Assembly (NCBI GenBank): GCA_012838235.1
Contig: DUPQ01000059.1
Coordinates: 1 to 35,760 of the forward strand
DNA from: Clostridiaceae bacterium
GTDB taxonomy: Bacteria > Bacillota > Clostridia > DUPQ01
DNA: 35,760 bases
Reading direction: 5' to 3'
The notes beneath the pieces were generated by a model. The model was not told the origin of the DNA. It worked only from the letters and a program-made list of their open reading frames with translations, and ran no database searches. The translations under genes and the position numbers were made by a program. The first letter of the stretch is position 1; every line of letters starts with the position of its first letter. Of the stretch, positions 8,405-18,461 are shown piece by piece.

Positions 8405-10114
8405 GACCAGTTCGGCCGATATTTCAATCTCCATCTCAATATCCTCACCCTTATCTCTCTTTGACAGAATCTTCGCATTGGAATGTATAAATGAAAGAAG
8501 CTTTCCGTCGGCATAATCCACATTCAGTTTCATATATACATGCTTGTCTTTTGCCGCCTGATCCATTAAATCCAGCAGTGTTTCCATTCCCTCTCCCGTC
8601 ACACAGGAAATATACGCTCTGGGATAGGAAGTAGCTTGCAGAAGCGGTTCCTTTACTAAATCGGTCTTGTTTACAACTTCAATAACCGGTATATGACCGG
8701 CTCCTATGCTTTTAAGTATGGAGTATACCTCATTCATCTGCATGTCGGCGTCTTTGCTTGCTCCGTCTATAACATGCAGTATACAGTCGGCATATCGTAT
8801 TTCATCCAATGTGGACTTAAAGGCTTCCACCAGTTTAACGGGCAGTTTGGATATGAATCCTACCGTATCTATCAGCATTGCATCTTTATTGGACTTTAAC
8901 TTCATGCTTCTGGCCGAAGGATCCAATGTGGCAAACAGCATATCTTCCGCCATTACATCGCTGTCTGTAAGTGTATTTAACAAAGTGGATTTGCCGGCAT
9001 TGGTATACCCCGCAATAGCAAACGTGAAAAAGCTCTTTCTGGACTTATTATCTCTGAGAAGGGTTCTTCTTTTATCCACTTTATTGAGCTGTTCTTTTAA
9101 GTAAGTCATCCTCCTCCTTATATGTCTTCTGTCGGTTTCCAGTTTGGTTTCTCCCGGTCCTCTGGTGCCTATACCGCCTCCCAGTCTCGAAAGAACCTGT
9201 CCTTTACCGGTCAGTCTGGGGTAAATATAACCCAGCATAGCCAATTCCACCTGCAGTTTCCCTTCGTTGGTAAAAGCTCTTTTTGCAAATATGTCCAATA
9301 TTACAGCCGTTCTGTCCAGCACTTTGACATTGAGTTCCGCCTCTATATTGCTCTGCTGCGAAACGGTAAGTTCGTCATCGAAAACAACGGTATCGGCCTG
9401 ATAGCGTGCACAGGTATGCAGCAATTCGATTATTTTACCTTTGCCTATGTAATAAGCGGGATCCGGCTGGTCTTTATTCTGCACTACCGAAGCCACGCAT
9501 GTTCCGCCTGCTGCCGAAATCAGTGCCGCCAGTTCTTCCATAAGCGGGGCGGAATAAGCGGAATTAAGCCCTACCGCAACCACTCTCTCACTTTCTTTAC
9601 GGGTTATTTCCGTTGCATCGTTTTTTGTATTATAGGTGTCTTTCAATATATCCATGAAAGACTGTGTCTGAGATAACTTCTTATACGGACCGAACAGCAC
9701 AGGTTGATTATATTCATCAAGACATGCACAATACATCATGTGCATCCTGCCGTCCCTGTTAATGCTTACCGCAGCCATGGCGGAAAGTGCGGAAGTTCGT
9801 AAAGTCTCCATATCAACAGCCGACAGGTTGGCACTTCCCGAAGGATGCGTATGAATAAGCCTCATGCCTCTTTCCGGTCGGTAATCGGTTCTTACCAACT
9901 CCGAGTCGCCCACCGCCACCATCTCAACTCTGTTTCTTTTATTGATATATACCGCTATTTCTCTTTTGCTATCAGAAGACACCGAACAAATCTTGTCCAA
10001 TGTATCTTGTGTACAGTAATAGCCCGAACCGTCATAATCGTCATATATGCTCAACAATATATCTAATGTGCTTCTTTTTAAACCTTCGGTATTTCCGTAA
10101 ACAATCTTCTCCAT
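8387..10114 (-). CDS. hflX: GTPase HflX with N-terminal JAMM-like domain
   Basis: HflX is a ribosome-associated GTPase that splits stalled or hibernating ribosomes. At 575 residues this protein is longer than E. coli HflX (about 430). The HflX core starts near residue 175, and its G domain shows G1 GYTNAGKS, G3 DTVGF and G4 NKTD. The extra N-terminal part has REIAVYIN followed by HTHPSGSANLSAVD: E52, H88, H90, S98 and D101 match the JAMM/MPN spacing HxH-x7-S-x2-D, much like RadC. I recall similar extensions in other clostridial HflX proteins, but do not know a function. The ATG overlaps the stop of pmbA by one base (TAATG), with GGGAG upstream, so translation is coupled. Its 3' end overlaps the convergent XRE gene. 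Confidence 0.93.
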   Translation of the reverse strand: MEKIVYGNTEGLKRSTLDILLSIYDDYDGSGYYCTQDTLDKICSVSSDSKREIAVYINKRNRVEMVAVGDSELVRTDYRPERGMRLIHTHPSGSANLSAVDMETLRTSALSAMAAVSINRDGRMHMMYCACLDEYNQPVLFGPYKKLSQTQSFMDILKDTYNTKNDATEITRKESERVVAVGLNSAYSAPLMEELAALISAAGGTCVASVVQNKDQPDPAYYIGKGKIIELLHTCARYQADTVVFDDELTVSQQSNIEAELNVKVLDRTAVILDIFAKRAFTNEGKLQVELAMLGYIYPRLTGKGQVLSRLGGGIGTRGPGETKLETDRRHIRRRMTYLKEQLNKVDKRRTLLRDNKSRKSFFTFAIAGYTNAGKSTLLNTLTDSDVMAEDMLFATLDPSARSMKLKSNKDAMLIDTVGFISKLPVKLVEAFKSTLDEIRYADCILHVIDGASKDADMQMNEVYSILKSIGAGHIPVIEVVNKTDLVKEPLLQATSYPRAYISCVTGEGMETLLDLMDQAAKDKHVYMKLNVDYADGKLLSFIHSNAKILSKRDKGEDIEMEIEISAELVSKLDI

Positions 10115-11451
10115 TATGCTCCCGCTACGCTTATTTCCGATATCAACAGCGACGGAGACCCTATTTTTCCATCGGTAGCGAATTTAAGGTCATCGCCTAC
10201 CTCGGTTATATCGGTCAGCATCTTAAAGTAATTGCCGGATATGGTTATCTGCCTGAAATATTTATCTTTTTTACCGTTTTTTACGGTATATCCTTTTGCC
10301 GGTAATGAAAAATCACCGCTTATGTCATTAAATCCCGAATGTAAGGCGGAAACTTCCGTTATTACAATGCCTTCGTCCATTGTTTCCAGAAGCTGATCAA
10401 ACGTCTTGTTACCTTTTGCAAAATACATATTTGTGGGAGTTACCCCAATGTTGCTCTTGTAGGAGCGACCGGCATTTCCGGTACTTTCGGTTTTATCAAT
10501 CTTAGCGGTTTTCAGGTTATGAAGATAAGTTTTAAGCACACCGTCTTTTATCACTTCCTTGTATTTGGTTGCCACTCCTTCCCCGTCAAAAGAACCTGTT
10601 CCCGACATACCCGGCAGGAAAGGATCATCCACTATGGTAACCGCTTCGGATGCTACCTTTGTTCCTAATTTTCCTTTGAGAAAAGACATACCTTTTTGTA
10701 CCGCTCTTGCGGAAAAGCAGGAACTGACAGCCCCTAAAATGTCCGCAGATGCATCATTAAGCATTACCGCTTTATATGTCCCTGTCGGAACAGGCCCCAC
10801 CCCGAGATAGGACAGGGCTTTTTCCGCCGCTTCCTTGGCAAGATTTTCAGGATTCAACTCGGAAAAATCGCTTGAGAAATCGAAAGCAACGCCGCTGCTG
10901 TAGTCCTGTCCGTCCTGTGCAAGAACGGAAATATAGCAGAATACCGCATTACCTTTGTCGGACAAATCCAATCCTTTGCTGTTAACCATTGCGGTGCTTC
11001 CCGAACTGGAACCGAAAACGCAGTAGGGACAGGATTTAATCCTGCTGTCCACGGACAGTGCAAACCTCTCCATGTCTTTAGTAAACCGTATTTTTTCTTC
11101 CACCGTTACTTTTTCCAGTGCGGGAAACCAGTTTTCAACCTTTTTATACTCTTTGGAACCTTCAAATATGACATCCTGATCGGGATTGTCATTGATTATG
11201 GCATTCTGCCTGGCATCCTCAAGCAGTATATCTATGGAATCTTCCGAAAGCTTTTCGGTATAGGAGTAACCCATCTTGTTATCATACACTCCCCGAAAGC
11301 CCATTCCTCTGCTGTCCGTAACCTTATAGCTGTCTATCTGCTGTTCATATATTTTCACTTCAAAGCTTTCATTTGTATTTGTGAGGACTTCCATATCGGT
11401 AAATCCCATAAGTCTGCCCTGTTCGAAAAGTTTAGCTATTAACTGTTTCAT
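10114..11451 (-). CDS. pmbA: TldE/PmbA-family protein, partner of TldD
   Basis: A 445-residue member of the TldD/PmbA family. TldE (PmbA) forms a heterodimer with TldD; the complex is a metalloprotease that degrades unfolded or small peptides and matures some modified peptides in enterobacteria. As expected for the TldE subunit, there is no HExxxH zinc motif. Family features include GYSYTEKL near the N-terminus and the Gly-rich GSFDGEGVATK region. AGGAGG precedes the ATG and the gene starts 4 bp after tldD. Its stop overlaps the hflX start, tying the peptidase and the ribosome-rescue GTPase into one transcript. Confidence 0.9.
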   Translation of the reverse strand: MKQLIAKLFEQGRLMGFTDMEVLTNTNESFEVKIYEQQIDSYKVTDSRGMGFRGVYDNKMGYSYTEKLSEDSIDILLEDARQNAIINDNPDQDVIFEGSKEYKKVENWFPALEKVTVEEKIRFTKDMERFALSVDSRIKSCPYCVFGSSSGSTAMVNSKGLDLSDKGNAVFCYISVLAQDGQDYSSGVAFDFSSDFSELNPENLAKEAAEKALSYLGVGPVPTGTYKAVMLNDASADILGAVSSCFSARAVQKGMSFLKGKLGTKVASEAVTIVDDPFLPGMSGTGSFDGEGVATKYKEVIKDGVLKTYLHNLKTAKIDKTESTGNAGRSYKSNIGVTPTNMYFAKGNKTFDQLLETMDEGIVITEVSALHSGFNDISGDFSLPAKGYTVKNGKKDKYFRQITISGNYFKMLTDITEVGDDLKFATDGKIGSPSLLISEISVAGA

Positions 11452-11455
11452 TGTA

Positions 11456-12835
11456 TTATCTTCCTCCTACGATGATTTTTGAAACTCTTATTGCAGGCTG
11501 ACCCACATTGGTGGGTATATTACCGCTTATAGACCCGCACATGCCCTGAGCCATTTCAAGATTATCCGCTACCATATCGATATTCATAAGCACCTCCGAC
11601 CCCTTGCCTATCAATGTAGCTCCTCTTACCGGCTCGGCAATTTTTCCGTTTCTTATCATGTATCCTTCCACTACGGCAAAGTTGAATTCGCCCGTTCCGG
11701 GATTGACCGATCCTCCGCCCATCTGTTTTGCATAAAGACCGAAGTCGGTGGCACTGATTATGTCTTCTCTTTTCATTTTACCCGCATCAATATATGTGTT
11801 GGTCATTCTGGATGTGGGTGCAAATCGGTAATTCTGTCTTCGCCCCGAACCGGTTGAAGGCATACCCATTCTTTTACCGTTCAGATTATCTATGAGATAA
11901 CTCTTTAATATTCCGTCTTTTATGAGTACATTCTTCTTTGTGACCGTACCTTCATCATCGATATTGAGACTGCCCCATTCATTGGGCAATGTGCCGTCAT
12001 CTATTGCGGTAACGCAGTCGGCGGCAATTTTCTGCCCCGACTTCCCGCAAAATACCGAATTACCCTTTGCAACAGAGGTGGCTTCCAGGCTGTGTCCGCA
12101 TGCTTCATGGAATATTACACCTCCGAAACCGTTATCTATAACTACGGGATAGGTTCCCGCTTTGCAATAGCCCGCATATGCCATCTTCTTTGCCGTTTCA
12201 GCCGCTTCCTTTGCAAGTTGCTCTATATCCAGAGATTTTATAAACTCAAACCCTCTGTGACTTCCGGGACCGGTAAATCCGGTCTGCATTTCGCCGTTGT
12301 GTTCCGCAACCGCGGAGATAAACATTCTTGTATAAACTCTTCTGTCCCGTTTAAGCAAACCTTCGGTATTGGCAATAAGGATGTTCTGCACTTTATCCAT
12401 CTGCGTTACCGAAGCCTGTTTTATGCATTGATCGTAAGTAATAGCGGCATTATATGCTCGTTTTAAGTACTCCAGCTTTTCCTGCTTAGTTACGGTATCG
12501 GGCATAATCTCTATGATATTACGATTTTTGACCTGTCCTTTTCGTAAATCAAAGGTAATATCCTTTTTAACCGATTCCATGGCCGCTGCGGCTTTAAGAG
12601 CCGTATCAATCATATCGTCCTTTAAAAAACTGTTTGTATAAACATATACGCAATTTAAGTCTTTAATAACCCTTATGCCTATTCCGAAATCTCTTCCCGA
12701 CTGGGTGGATTCCACCTGTTTGTCCACATAGTTAATGTTGCTTGCCACAGTGTCATCCAAAAAGATTTCCGCAAAATCCGCACCTTTACTCACTGCGGCG
12801 GTAAGCACATCATAAATAATATTCTTTTCCAGCAT
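11456..12835 (-). CDS. tldD: Metalloprotease TldD
   Basis: Catalytic subunit of the TldD/TldE peptidase. The zinc motif HEACGH (residues 243-248) and the later GMCGS Cys, which corresponds to the third zinc ligand of the family, are both visible. I place the start at 12835 rather than at the longer in-frame ATG (12904): AAGGAAGG lies 7 bp upstream (12843-12850), and the 23 extra residues would be basic/hydrophobic and unlike the family. This gives 459 residues, the usual length. First gene of tldD-pmbA-hflX. A TATAAT on the minus strand at 12870-12875 is a plausible -10 box, but I see no good -35. No peptide precursor that could be its substrate is visible nearby. Confidence 0.9.
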   Translation of the reverse strand: MLEKNIIYDVLTAAVSKGADFAEIFLDDTVASNINYVDKQVESTQSGRDFGIGIRVIKDLNCVYVYTNSFLKDDMIDTALKAAAAMESVKKDITFDLRKGQVKNRNIIEIMPDTVTKQEKLEYLKRAYNAAITYDQCIKQASVTQMDKVQNILIANTEGLLKRDRRVYTRMFISAVAEHNGEMQTGFTGPGSHRGFEFIKSLDIEQLAKEAAETAKKMAYAGYCKAGTYPVVIDNGFGGVIFHEACGHSLEATSVAKGNSVFCGKSGQKIAADCVTAIDDGTLPNEWGSLNIDDEGTVTKKNVLIKDGILKSYLIDNLNGKRMGMPSTGSGRRQNYRFAPTSRMTNTYIDAGKMKREDIISATDFGLYAKQMGGGSVNPGTGEFNFAVVEGYMIRNGKIAEPVRGATLIGKGSEVLMNIDMVADNLEMAQGMCGSISGNIPTNVGQPAIRVSKIIVGGR

Positions 12836-13006
12836 ATCCGTACCTTCCTTTAATAGTAACTTAGTTATAATTATACACCGTATTACTCTCTTTTTATTAT
12901 TCACTTTAACATTTGACGGTTATATGGATGCATAATTGCCATATCCGAAGCAGTAGTTGCCGACATATACACTGCCATATCCGCAGTCACAGTGTTCAAC
13001 TACCGA

Positions 13007-13035
13007 TTGAATATATCGGCTTTATCTGCTATCAT
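13007..13035 (+). promoter_or_regulatory. Promoter of the surface-protein gene
   Basis: TTGAAT (13007-13012), 17-bp spacer, TATCAT (13030-13035). Transcription would begin near 13042, directly before the GGGAG ribosome site. This placement makes the upstream ATG at 12992 unusable and supports the TTG start at 13055. Confidence 0.6.
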
Positions 13036-13054
13036 ATTGCAAGGGAGAACTTTG

Positions 13055-14059
13055 TTGAGAAAGATATTATCAATATTATTAGTACTTATCATACTGTCCG
13101 CATTACCGCTCACCGTCAGCAGTGCCCCTGCAGGAGTAATACATGAGCAGGGTGTCGTATATGACGGCGGTCGGATATATTTTATATATGTCAACTTAAA
13201 AGACGGCAATACCGTTAAGGACTCGTATTATCTTGCCCTTTTTAAAGGAGATTATTTCACCGTACTTCCGCTGTCTCAACTGAAAGCCGATCTCAATAAC
13301 CAATGGATGAATCATGCGGATAGAAATTACATTTCTCCAAATACCCTTTCCTATGCCCGGCACGGCAACAATCCCCAATACAGAGCGGTTGACGGAAGTT
13401 TTTCCGTAAGTCAGGTAGTCACATATGCGGCAAATAATCTTCTTAATCTGCCTAACGCACAGATATTGTCCACATCCTATTTGGATAACCGTACCGTTCT
13501 TTCACAAAACATTTCCAACGAAGACAACCATGCCCTGTATGACAGCGGTACCAATACCCTTACATTGAACTACACTTTCAATATTACCGAAGAGACCGTT
13601 TACATTACCGAGAACGGCGTTACAAACGAATATCTTAAAAAGACATATAATTCGGTACAGTATAAAGCAATATGTATGCTTATTGAATTGAATGCGGCGA
13701 CTGTTACCACACCGACACCTACAGTCAGACCTACTTCTACTCCAACTCCAACGCCAACACCTACTCCTACTGCAAAGCCTACACCTACACCTACTCCCAC
13801 GCCTACTTCAACACCTACACCTACACCCGTACAAACACCTTCGCCATCGGCACAACCGTCACCCGCAGTTTCCCCTGCATTTTCCGCTTCTCCCGAACCG
13901 ACAAAAACCGAGAAGCCTACACCCACGAAAGTCCCCGACGAAATACCCGAGCGCAAGAATAACAAATATGAGGACATATGGACTTATGTAATACTCCAGT
14001 CCCTCATCATCTTAATAATTGTAATTATTGTTCTTTCCTCCAGGAGGAAAAAACGTTAA
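13055..14059 (+). CDS. Secreted, membrane-anchored surface protein with Thr-Pro stalk
   Basis: I do not recognise the ectodomain. With a TTG start at 13055 (GGGAG seven bases upstream) the protein has 334 residues. It begins with a signal peptide: MRK, a Leu/Ile-rich core, then SSA-PA as a likely cleavage site. A globular region of about 190 residues rich in Tyr, Asn and Thr follows. Next comes a low-complexity Thr/Pro/Ser stalk of about 80 residues dominated by TPTP repeats, and finally a hydrophobic helix rich in Ile/Val with a basic tail SSRRKKR. The topology is type I: ectodomain outside, single C-terminal anchor. There is no LPXTG sortase motif. Its stop codon overlaps the convergent ABC-F stop in a TTAA. 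A role in adhesion or wall spanning is only a guess. Confidence 0.8.
   Translation: MRKILSILLVLIILSALPLTVSSAPAGVIHEQGVVYDGGRIYFIYVNLKDGNTVKDSYYLALFKGDYFTVLPLSQLKADLNNQWMNHADRNYISPNTLSYARHGNNPQYRAVDGSFSVSQVVTYAANNLLNLPNAQILSTSYLDNRTVLSQNISNEDNHALYDSGTNTLTLNYTFNITEETVYITENGVTNEYLKKTYNSVQYKAICMLIELNAATVTTPTPTVRPTSTPTPTPTPTPTAKPTPTPTPTPTSTPTPTPVQTPSPSAQPSPAVSPAFSASPEPTKTEKPTPTKVPDEIPERKNNKYEDIWTYVILQSLIILIIVIIVLSSRRKKR
13711..13840 (+). repeat. ACACCTACNCC-type low-complexity tract encoding the TP stalk
   Basis: Irregular 6-bp ACACCT/CCTACT units repeat across about 130 bp and encode Thr-Pro pairs. Third positions vary, which suggests selection on the protein rather than a fresh microsatellite, but slippage-driven length variation between strains is possible. 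Confidence 0.75.
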
Positions 14060-15921
14060 TCAATATCCTCTTCGATATCCAACCATTGTTGATATAATTC
14101 TTCCAGATGACTGCTTAACAGTTCACGTTTTTTTATAAGCTCGATAAGTATCTCATAGTCGGTTACATTGCTCTCAATCCCGGCATTAACGGTGTCCAGC
14201 TCATATTCTGTAAGCTTAATGTCCTGCTCCAGCGTTCTTTTGAGTGCATCGCTTTTTCTTTTTCCCTTTTTGCCTTCGAAAGGCTTTTTGACTGCAGGTA
14301 CAACCGTTTTATTCTGCTGCATAAGCGCCTGTTTTTTGGACAGATAGTAGTCGTAATCGCCTTCATATATATTAAAAGAACCGTCCTCAATTTCAAATAT
14401 TCTCTCAGCGAACTTATTGATGAAATGCCTGTCATGGGAAATGAATATCATGCTGCCTCCGAACATGGATAATGCATCTTCTATTTCCTCTCTTGCTGCA
14501 ATATCCAGATGATTGGTAGGCTCATCCAATACCAGAAGATTGACTCCCTGCTGCATTTCCAAAAGCAGCCTCAGACGGCTCTTCTCCCCTCCCGAAAGAC
14601 TGCTTACCTTCTTGAAAACATCGTCATCGTAAAAAAGGAATTTTCCCAGAAGATTGCGTGCCGACTGCAAGGTAAGGTCCAGCTGATTGCATACCAGTTC
14701 CAGTACCGTTTGCGTCTCATCGGGAAAAGATACTTTCTGCTCAAGATAAGCGTATTTAACGCTTTTAGGTCTTTTTACAATTCCGCTATCCGCTTCCGCC
14801 TGCCCGGTAATTATTTTAATCAGCGTGGTTTTTCCCGCTCCGTTGGGACCGATAAGAGCGATTCTGTCTCCGCTTCTCATGACAAACGATATATCTTTGA
14901 ACAGCGTTTTGCTGCCGAAGGATTTTTCAATGTTTTTTACCGAGAAAATCTCTTTTGCCACTTTATCCTCTTCCAGAAATGTAAGCTTAAGTTCCTTTTC
15001 GGTAACCGGCTTGTCATATATATCCATTCGGCTTATTCTTTTTTCCAGATTCTTGGCTCTTTTTATGGCAATTTCCGTTCCGTAGTTTCTCATCTTAAGA
15101 GCGGTCGCTCTCAGTCTTGCCATTTCCCTTTCCTGTCTTTCATACAGTTTGAGATGTCTCTCCTCTTCCTCCGTTTTCTGAACAAGATATGCCGAATAGT
15201 TACCGCGGTATTCTTTTATACCGCCGTTCTGAAGATACAATACCTTCATAGCCGTATTGTCTATAAAATACCTGTCGTGCGAGATGTATAAAACGGTGCC
15301 TTTAAATTCATTTATGTATTTTTCCAGCCAGTCGGAAGCATCACAATCCAGATGATTGGTAGGTTCGTCCAGAAGCAGTATATCCGGTTGCATCAGCAAT
15401 ACTTTTGCCAGCATTATCATTGTCAGCTCGCCGCCGCTCAACTTTGAAGCTCGGGTGTTTAAAACATCATCCGGTATGCCCAGTCCCTTGGTTACCTTAT
15501 TGAATTTCTCATTCAGACTGTATCCCTCATGAAACTCGAACTTTTCGCTAAGTTGGCCGTAAGAGCGCAAAAGGTCGGCATTGTGAGGATCGGCTGATAA
15601 CCGCTTGCTTAATAGTTTAAGTTCACTTTCCATATCCTTTATATGAGAAAACGCCTCTTCAATAACCGCTTCGGCAGTCTTATCGGCAAGATCCGTATAC
15701 AGTTGCCTAAGATAGCCTATACGTAAGTCTTTTTCCACATACACCTGTCCGCCGTCATATTCCAGACCGCTTGCGATTATATTGAAAATAGTGGTTTTTC
15801 CGGTACCGTTGCGACCTATAAGAGCGACTTTTTCATCGGCATTCAATTCAAAACTGACATCTTTTAAGACGTCATATCCGCCGTAACTCTTATTCACACC
15901 GTTAAAAGATATAACAGGCAT
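14056..15921 (-). CDS. ABC-F family ATPase
   Basis: A 621-residue soluble protein with two ABC domains and no membrane segments, as in ABC-F translation factors and antibiotic-protection proteins. Domain 1 has Walker A GRNGTGKT (36-43), signature LSGGE (161-165) and [11 protein letters not shown] (182-192). A charged linker helix pair (about 250-300) carries the ABC-F arm. Domain 2 has GPNGAGKT (358-365), a second LSGGE and [11 protein letters not shown]. The C-terminus is a Lys/Glu-rich coiled coil, as in Uup/YdiF-type members. GAGGT precedes the start, and the gene lies 24 bp after the M28 peptidase gene. Housekeeping ribosome function is likelier than resistance, but the sequence does not decide this. 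Confidence 0.92.
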   Translation of the reverse strand: MPVISFNGVNKSYGGYDVLKDVSFELNADEKVALIGRNGTGKTTIFNIIASGLEYDGGQVYVEKDLRIGYLRQLYTDLADKTAEAVIEEAFSHIKDMESELKLLSKRLSADPHNADLLRSYGQLSEKFEFHEGYSLNEKFNKVTKGLGIPDDVLNTRASKLSGGELTMIMLAKVLLMQPDILLLDEPTNHLDCDASDWLEKYINEFKGTVLYISHDRYFIDNTAMKVLYLQNGGIKEYRGNYSAYLVQKTEEEERHLKLYERQEREMARLRATALKMRNYGTEIAIKRAKNLEKRISRMDIYDKPVTEKELKLTFLEEDKVAKEIFSVKNIEKSFGSKTLFKDISFVMRSGDRIALIGPNGAGKTTLIKIITGQAEADSGIVKRPKSVKYAYLEQKVSFPDETQTVLELVCNQLDLTLQSARNLLGKFLFYDDDVFKKVSSLSGGEKSRLRLLLEMQQGVNLLVLDEPTNHLDIAAREEIEDALSMFGGSMIFISHDRHFINKFAERIFEIEDGSFNIYEGDYDYYLSKKQALMQQNKTVVPAVKKPFEGKKGKRKSDALKRTLEQDIKLTEYELDTVNAGIESNVTDYEILIELIKKRELLSSHLEELYQQWLDIEEDID

Positions 15922-15945
15922 TGTTACCTCTACGGTAAGTATATA

Positions 15946-17208
15946 TTAATCTTCCTTCAACTGCTTCTTACGAAGATATTTATCTATCTTTTCCACCAAA
16001 TCATCCGGTATTTTTCTTTCCACAGGAAACATGTAGGCATTGACGGTTCTTTCGGAGAACCTTGCAACAAAGCGGGCGGTATTCTCCAGAGTTTTCGGCG
16101 AAATAACATCCAATACATCGTTTCTTGTATGACAGGAAACGGCACCGGGTGCTCCATATCGCACAAAATTGACAGCGGGTATACCTTTATCTGCAAAAGG
16201 AATGCAATCGGAAGAATATATGTCCTGTCTTAAGCCCATGGGATGTCCCACTTCCTTATACATGTACTCTATCATGTGACACAATTTGTCCTCCGCCAGC
16301 ACAATGGCCGTATCCCTCCCTATTATCGGGCCGGCAAGATCCACATTTATGCACAACTTTATATCCTTCAATTGTTCCTCATGTCGTTTTACATAATCCT
16401 TACTTCCGAAAAGACCTCTCTCTTCCGAACCGCACCAGATAAATCTGACCGTTCTCAGAGGAGGATTTTTAAGGAAATATCTTAACAGTTCTAAAAGTAT
16501 TGCAGAACCCGATGCGTTATCGTACATACCTTTACTGAAGACAACCGAATCGTAATGAGCCGTATAGACTATTACTTCATCGGGATGTTTTGTGCCTTTT
16601 ACCTCCACAATTATATTACCCGAATCGCCTTCTTCTTCCTTCTGCTCTAAAGTAAGTTTTGCTTTTTTCGGATTGGTCTTTAATATCTTTACGGCATCTT
16701 TCATTCTAATGGATACTCCCGGTATCTGACCGTAAGTAATATGGCCTTTTCTTAACATCCGTTCATCCAGATCGGTCTTCTTGGGATCATCGAAATAGCC
16801 TCCGCTCGGTGCAATAAATCCCGCTACTTTTGCCTTGGCAAGGCGTTCATATATCTCATAGCCCATATTGGAGACCAATACAATCTTACCTTCGGCATCT
16901 ATTAAGTCTATGTCTTCGGCCGCTTCCACATAGGCAAAATCCGCCGTGATACCGTCTTTTGCGGCGTTACCGCTGTATCCGTAACCTTTTGCTTCCACAA
17001 GCATATATTTAGGTTCGGTAATCTCCAGTTTCACATTTACTATCTCATAGCAAGGAACTTTAAAATCCTCAAAAACCGGCTCCAAACCCATTGCCTTTAT
17101 CTCATCGGTTATGACCTTTGCTCCGCTTTTCTCACCCTCGGTGGTGGAAAGCCGGATAAAGTTCATTTTCTTCATCGTGTCATATATTCTCTTCCCTTTT
17201 ATATCCAT
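15946..17208 (-). CDS. M28-family zinc aminopeptidase
   Basis: A 420-residue zinc peptidase that would cleave N-terminal residues from peptides. The zinc-binding set of the M28 family is complete: H in YTAHYDS, D in MYDNASGS, E in CGSEERG, D in INVDLAG and H in SCHTRND. An inserted region of about 130 residues before the first zinc His resembles a PA-type domain (KIVLVSNMGYE). There is no signal peptide, so it acts in the cytoplasm, unlike many secreted M28 enzymes. AAGGAAAAAGG precedes the ATG. It lies 33 bp after the MtaA-like gene with no terminator between, so the two are probably cotranscribed with the ABC-F gene downstream. Confidence 0.88.
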   Translation of the reverse strand: MDIKGKRIYDTMKKMNFIRLSTTEGEKSGAKVITDEIKAMGLEPVFEDFKVPCYEIVNVKLEITEPKYMLVEAKGYGYSGNAAKDGITADFAYVEAAEDIDLIDAEGKIVLVSNMGYEIYERLAKAKVAGFIAPSGGYFDDPKKTDLDERMLRKGHITYGQIPGVSIRMKDAVKILKTNPKKAKLTLEQKEEEGDSGNIIVEVKGTKHPDEVIVYTAHYDSVVFSKGMYDNASGSAILLELLRYFLKNPPLRTVRFIWCGSEERGLFGSKDYVKRHEEQLKDIKLCINVDLAGPIIGRDTAIVLAEDKLCHMIEYMYKEVGHPMGLRQDIYSSDCIPFADKGIPAVNFVRYGAPGAVSCHTRNDVLDVISPKTLENTARFVARFSERTVNAYMFPVERKIPDDLVEKIDKYLRKKQLKED

Positions 17209-17241
17209 ACCTTTTTCCTTAACTGCTTTACCTTTTCTTCT

Positions 17242-18258
17242 TTAAATTCTTCCGTGTATTTTATTGTATTCCTTTACCGCATCAAAGAACGCATTAATAT
17301 TCTCCCACGGAGCCATCGGAGGTATATCACATCCGCTGGATATTATGAAGTTGTCATATGATGAACATTTATCCATGATAGCGAGTGTCGCCTCTCTTAC
17401 CGATCGGGGTGTGCCGTTTCTTATCTGAGCTGCCGGGTCGACATTACCCATAGCTACTATATCTTTAGGTATTTTGGTCATCATAACCGACATATCGATG
17501 GAGTTACCGAAATGATATGCCGCCGAACCGGTGTCCAGTATGCCTTCTATCATCTGAATTACATTATCTCCGCAATTGTGGTAGATGATTGCAAAATCAT
17601 CGGTTTGAACACTATCGACAATCTTCTTTACATAAGCCGATGAGAACTCATCCGCCAATGACGGTGACAGAAGACCTCCTAAAGGTTCCGCCATCATTAT
17701 TCCGTCCGCTCCCGCTTTTTTGTATGCCTCCATGTAGTTGATAATAAACTCGGTACATTTTTCCAGCACAACATGCACCAGGTCCGGATCCTCATAACAA
17801 AGTACCATCGCTTCGGTTACATCCAAAAGCCTTCCCGCCAAGGAGAAAGGTCCTATTACACCGGCAAGTACCGGTCTGTCGGTTATCAACTGTTTTGCTT
17901 TTTTAATTGCTTCTATGTATAAACCGGTCCTTTTACTTCCGACTTCGGGAACCTGTAAATCTTCAGCCTGCTGCATGGTTTCCACTACATGACCGGTTAC
18001 GGTAGGCACTTCGTCATCCGATGCAACCACATGTGAGCCGAAGCATTCGGCTTCCACCGAAAGGTCCATAAGGCTTACAGCCGCAAGCGCATCGGTCGCA
18101 TCCGCTACGGCCTTCATGCCTTTTGCCTGATAATCGGAACTGGATATCAGTTCCTTTACACTTATGTTCAGTAGCTGTATCGAGGGGAAAGATAATATAG
18201 GCAAAGCCTTTTTCACCTGACTTTTCTTAATATCTTCCAGCCATTTCTTCATATTCAT
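17242..18258 (-). CDS. Uroporphyrinogen decarboxylase-family methyltransferase, MtaA/CmuA-like
   Basis: A 338-residue URO-D-fold protein. The zinc motif of the MtaA/MtbA/CmuA branch is present: H227-x-C229 in YHNCGDN and C310 in SSGCDIPP. That branch moves methyl groups between corrinoid proteins and thiols rather than making haem, and true HemE lacks this motif. GGAGGTG lies just before the ATG. The neighbours (peptidase, ABC-F) do not include a corrinoid protein or a methanol/methylamine-type methyltransferase, so its partner must be elsewhere. The methyl donor and acceptor are unknown. Confidence 0.82.
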   Translation of the reverse strand: MNMKKWLEDIKKSQVKKALPILSFPSIQLLNISVKELISSSDYQAKGMKAVADATDALAAVSLMDLSVEAECFGSHVVASDDEVPTVTGHVVETMQQAEDLQVPEVGSKRTGLYIEAIKKAKQLITDRPVLAGVIGPFSLAGRLLDVTEAMVLCYEDPDLVHVVLEKCTEFIINYMEAYKKAGADGIMMAEPLGGLLSPSLADEFSSAYVKKIVDSVQTDDFAIIYHNCGDNVIQMIEGILDTGSAAYHFGNSIDMSVMMTKIPKDIVAMGNVDPAAQIRNGTPRSVREATLAIMDKCSSYDNFIISSGCDIPPMAPWENINAFFDAVKEYNKIHGRI

Positions 18259-18461
18259 TTAAAACACCTCCACATGACATATGATAAATTGTATTTCGCA
18301 CCGTTTCTTATTCTACCATAAAAAAAGACCTGTGCCGCATTATATGTGCAAATATCTTATCTTTTCTTTTTTTTCTTTTTTATCACGAAACCAAACTTTG
18401 TACTCTGATATTTTCTTATTTAACTCTGCTTGTAAAATTAACGGAATATTGTGTAAAAAAA

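Noticed and set aside
12836-12904. Longer TldD N-terminus from 12904
   Set aside because: No ribosome site there, and the extra basic/hydrophobic residues do not fit the family; AAGGAAGG precedes 12835.
13600-13977. Minus-strand open frame rich in Val-Gly repeats
   Set aside because: It is the antisense of the Thr-Pro stalk tract; the repeat composition alone keeps it open.
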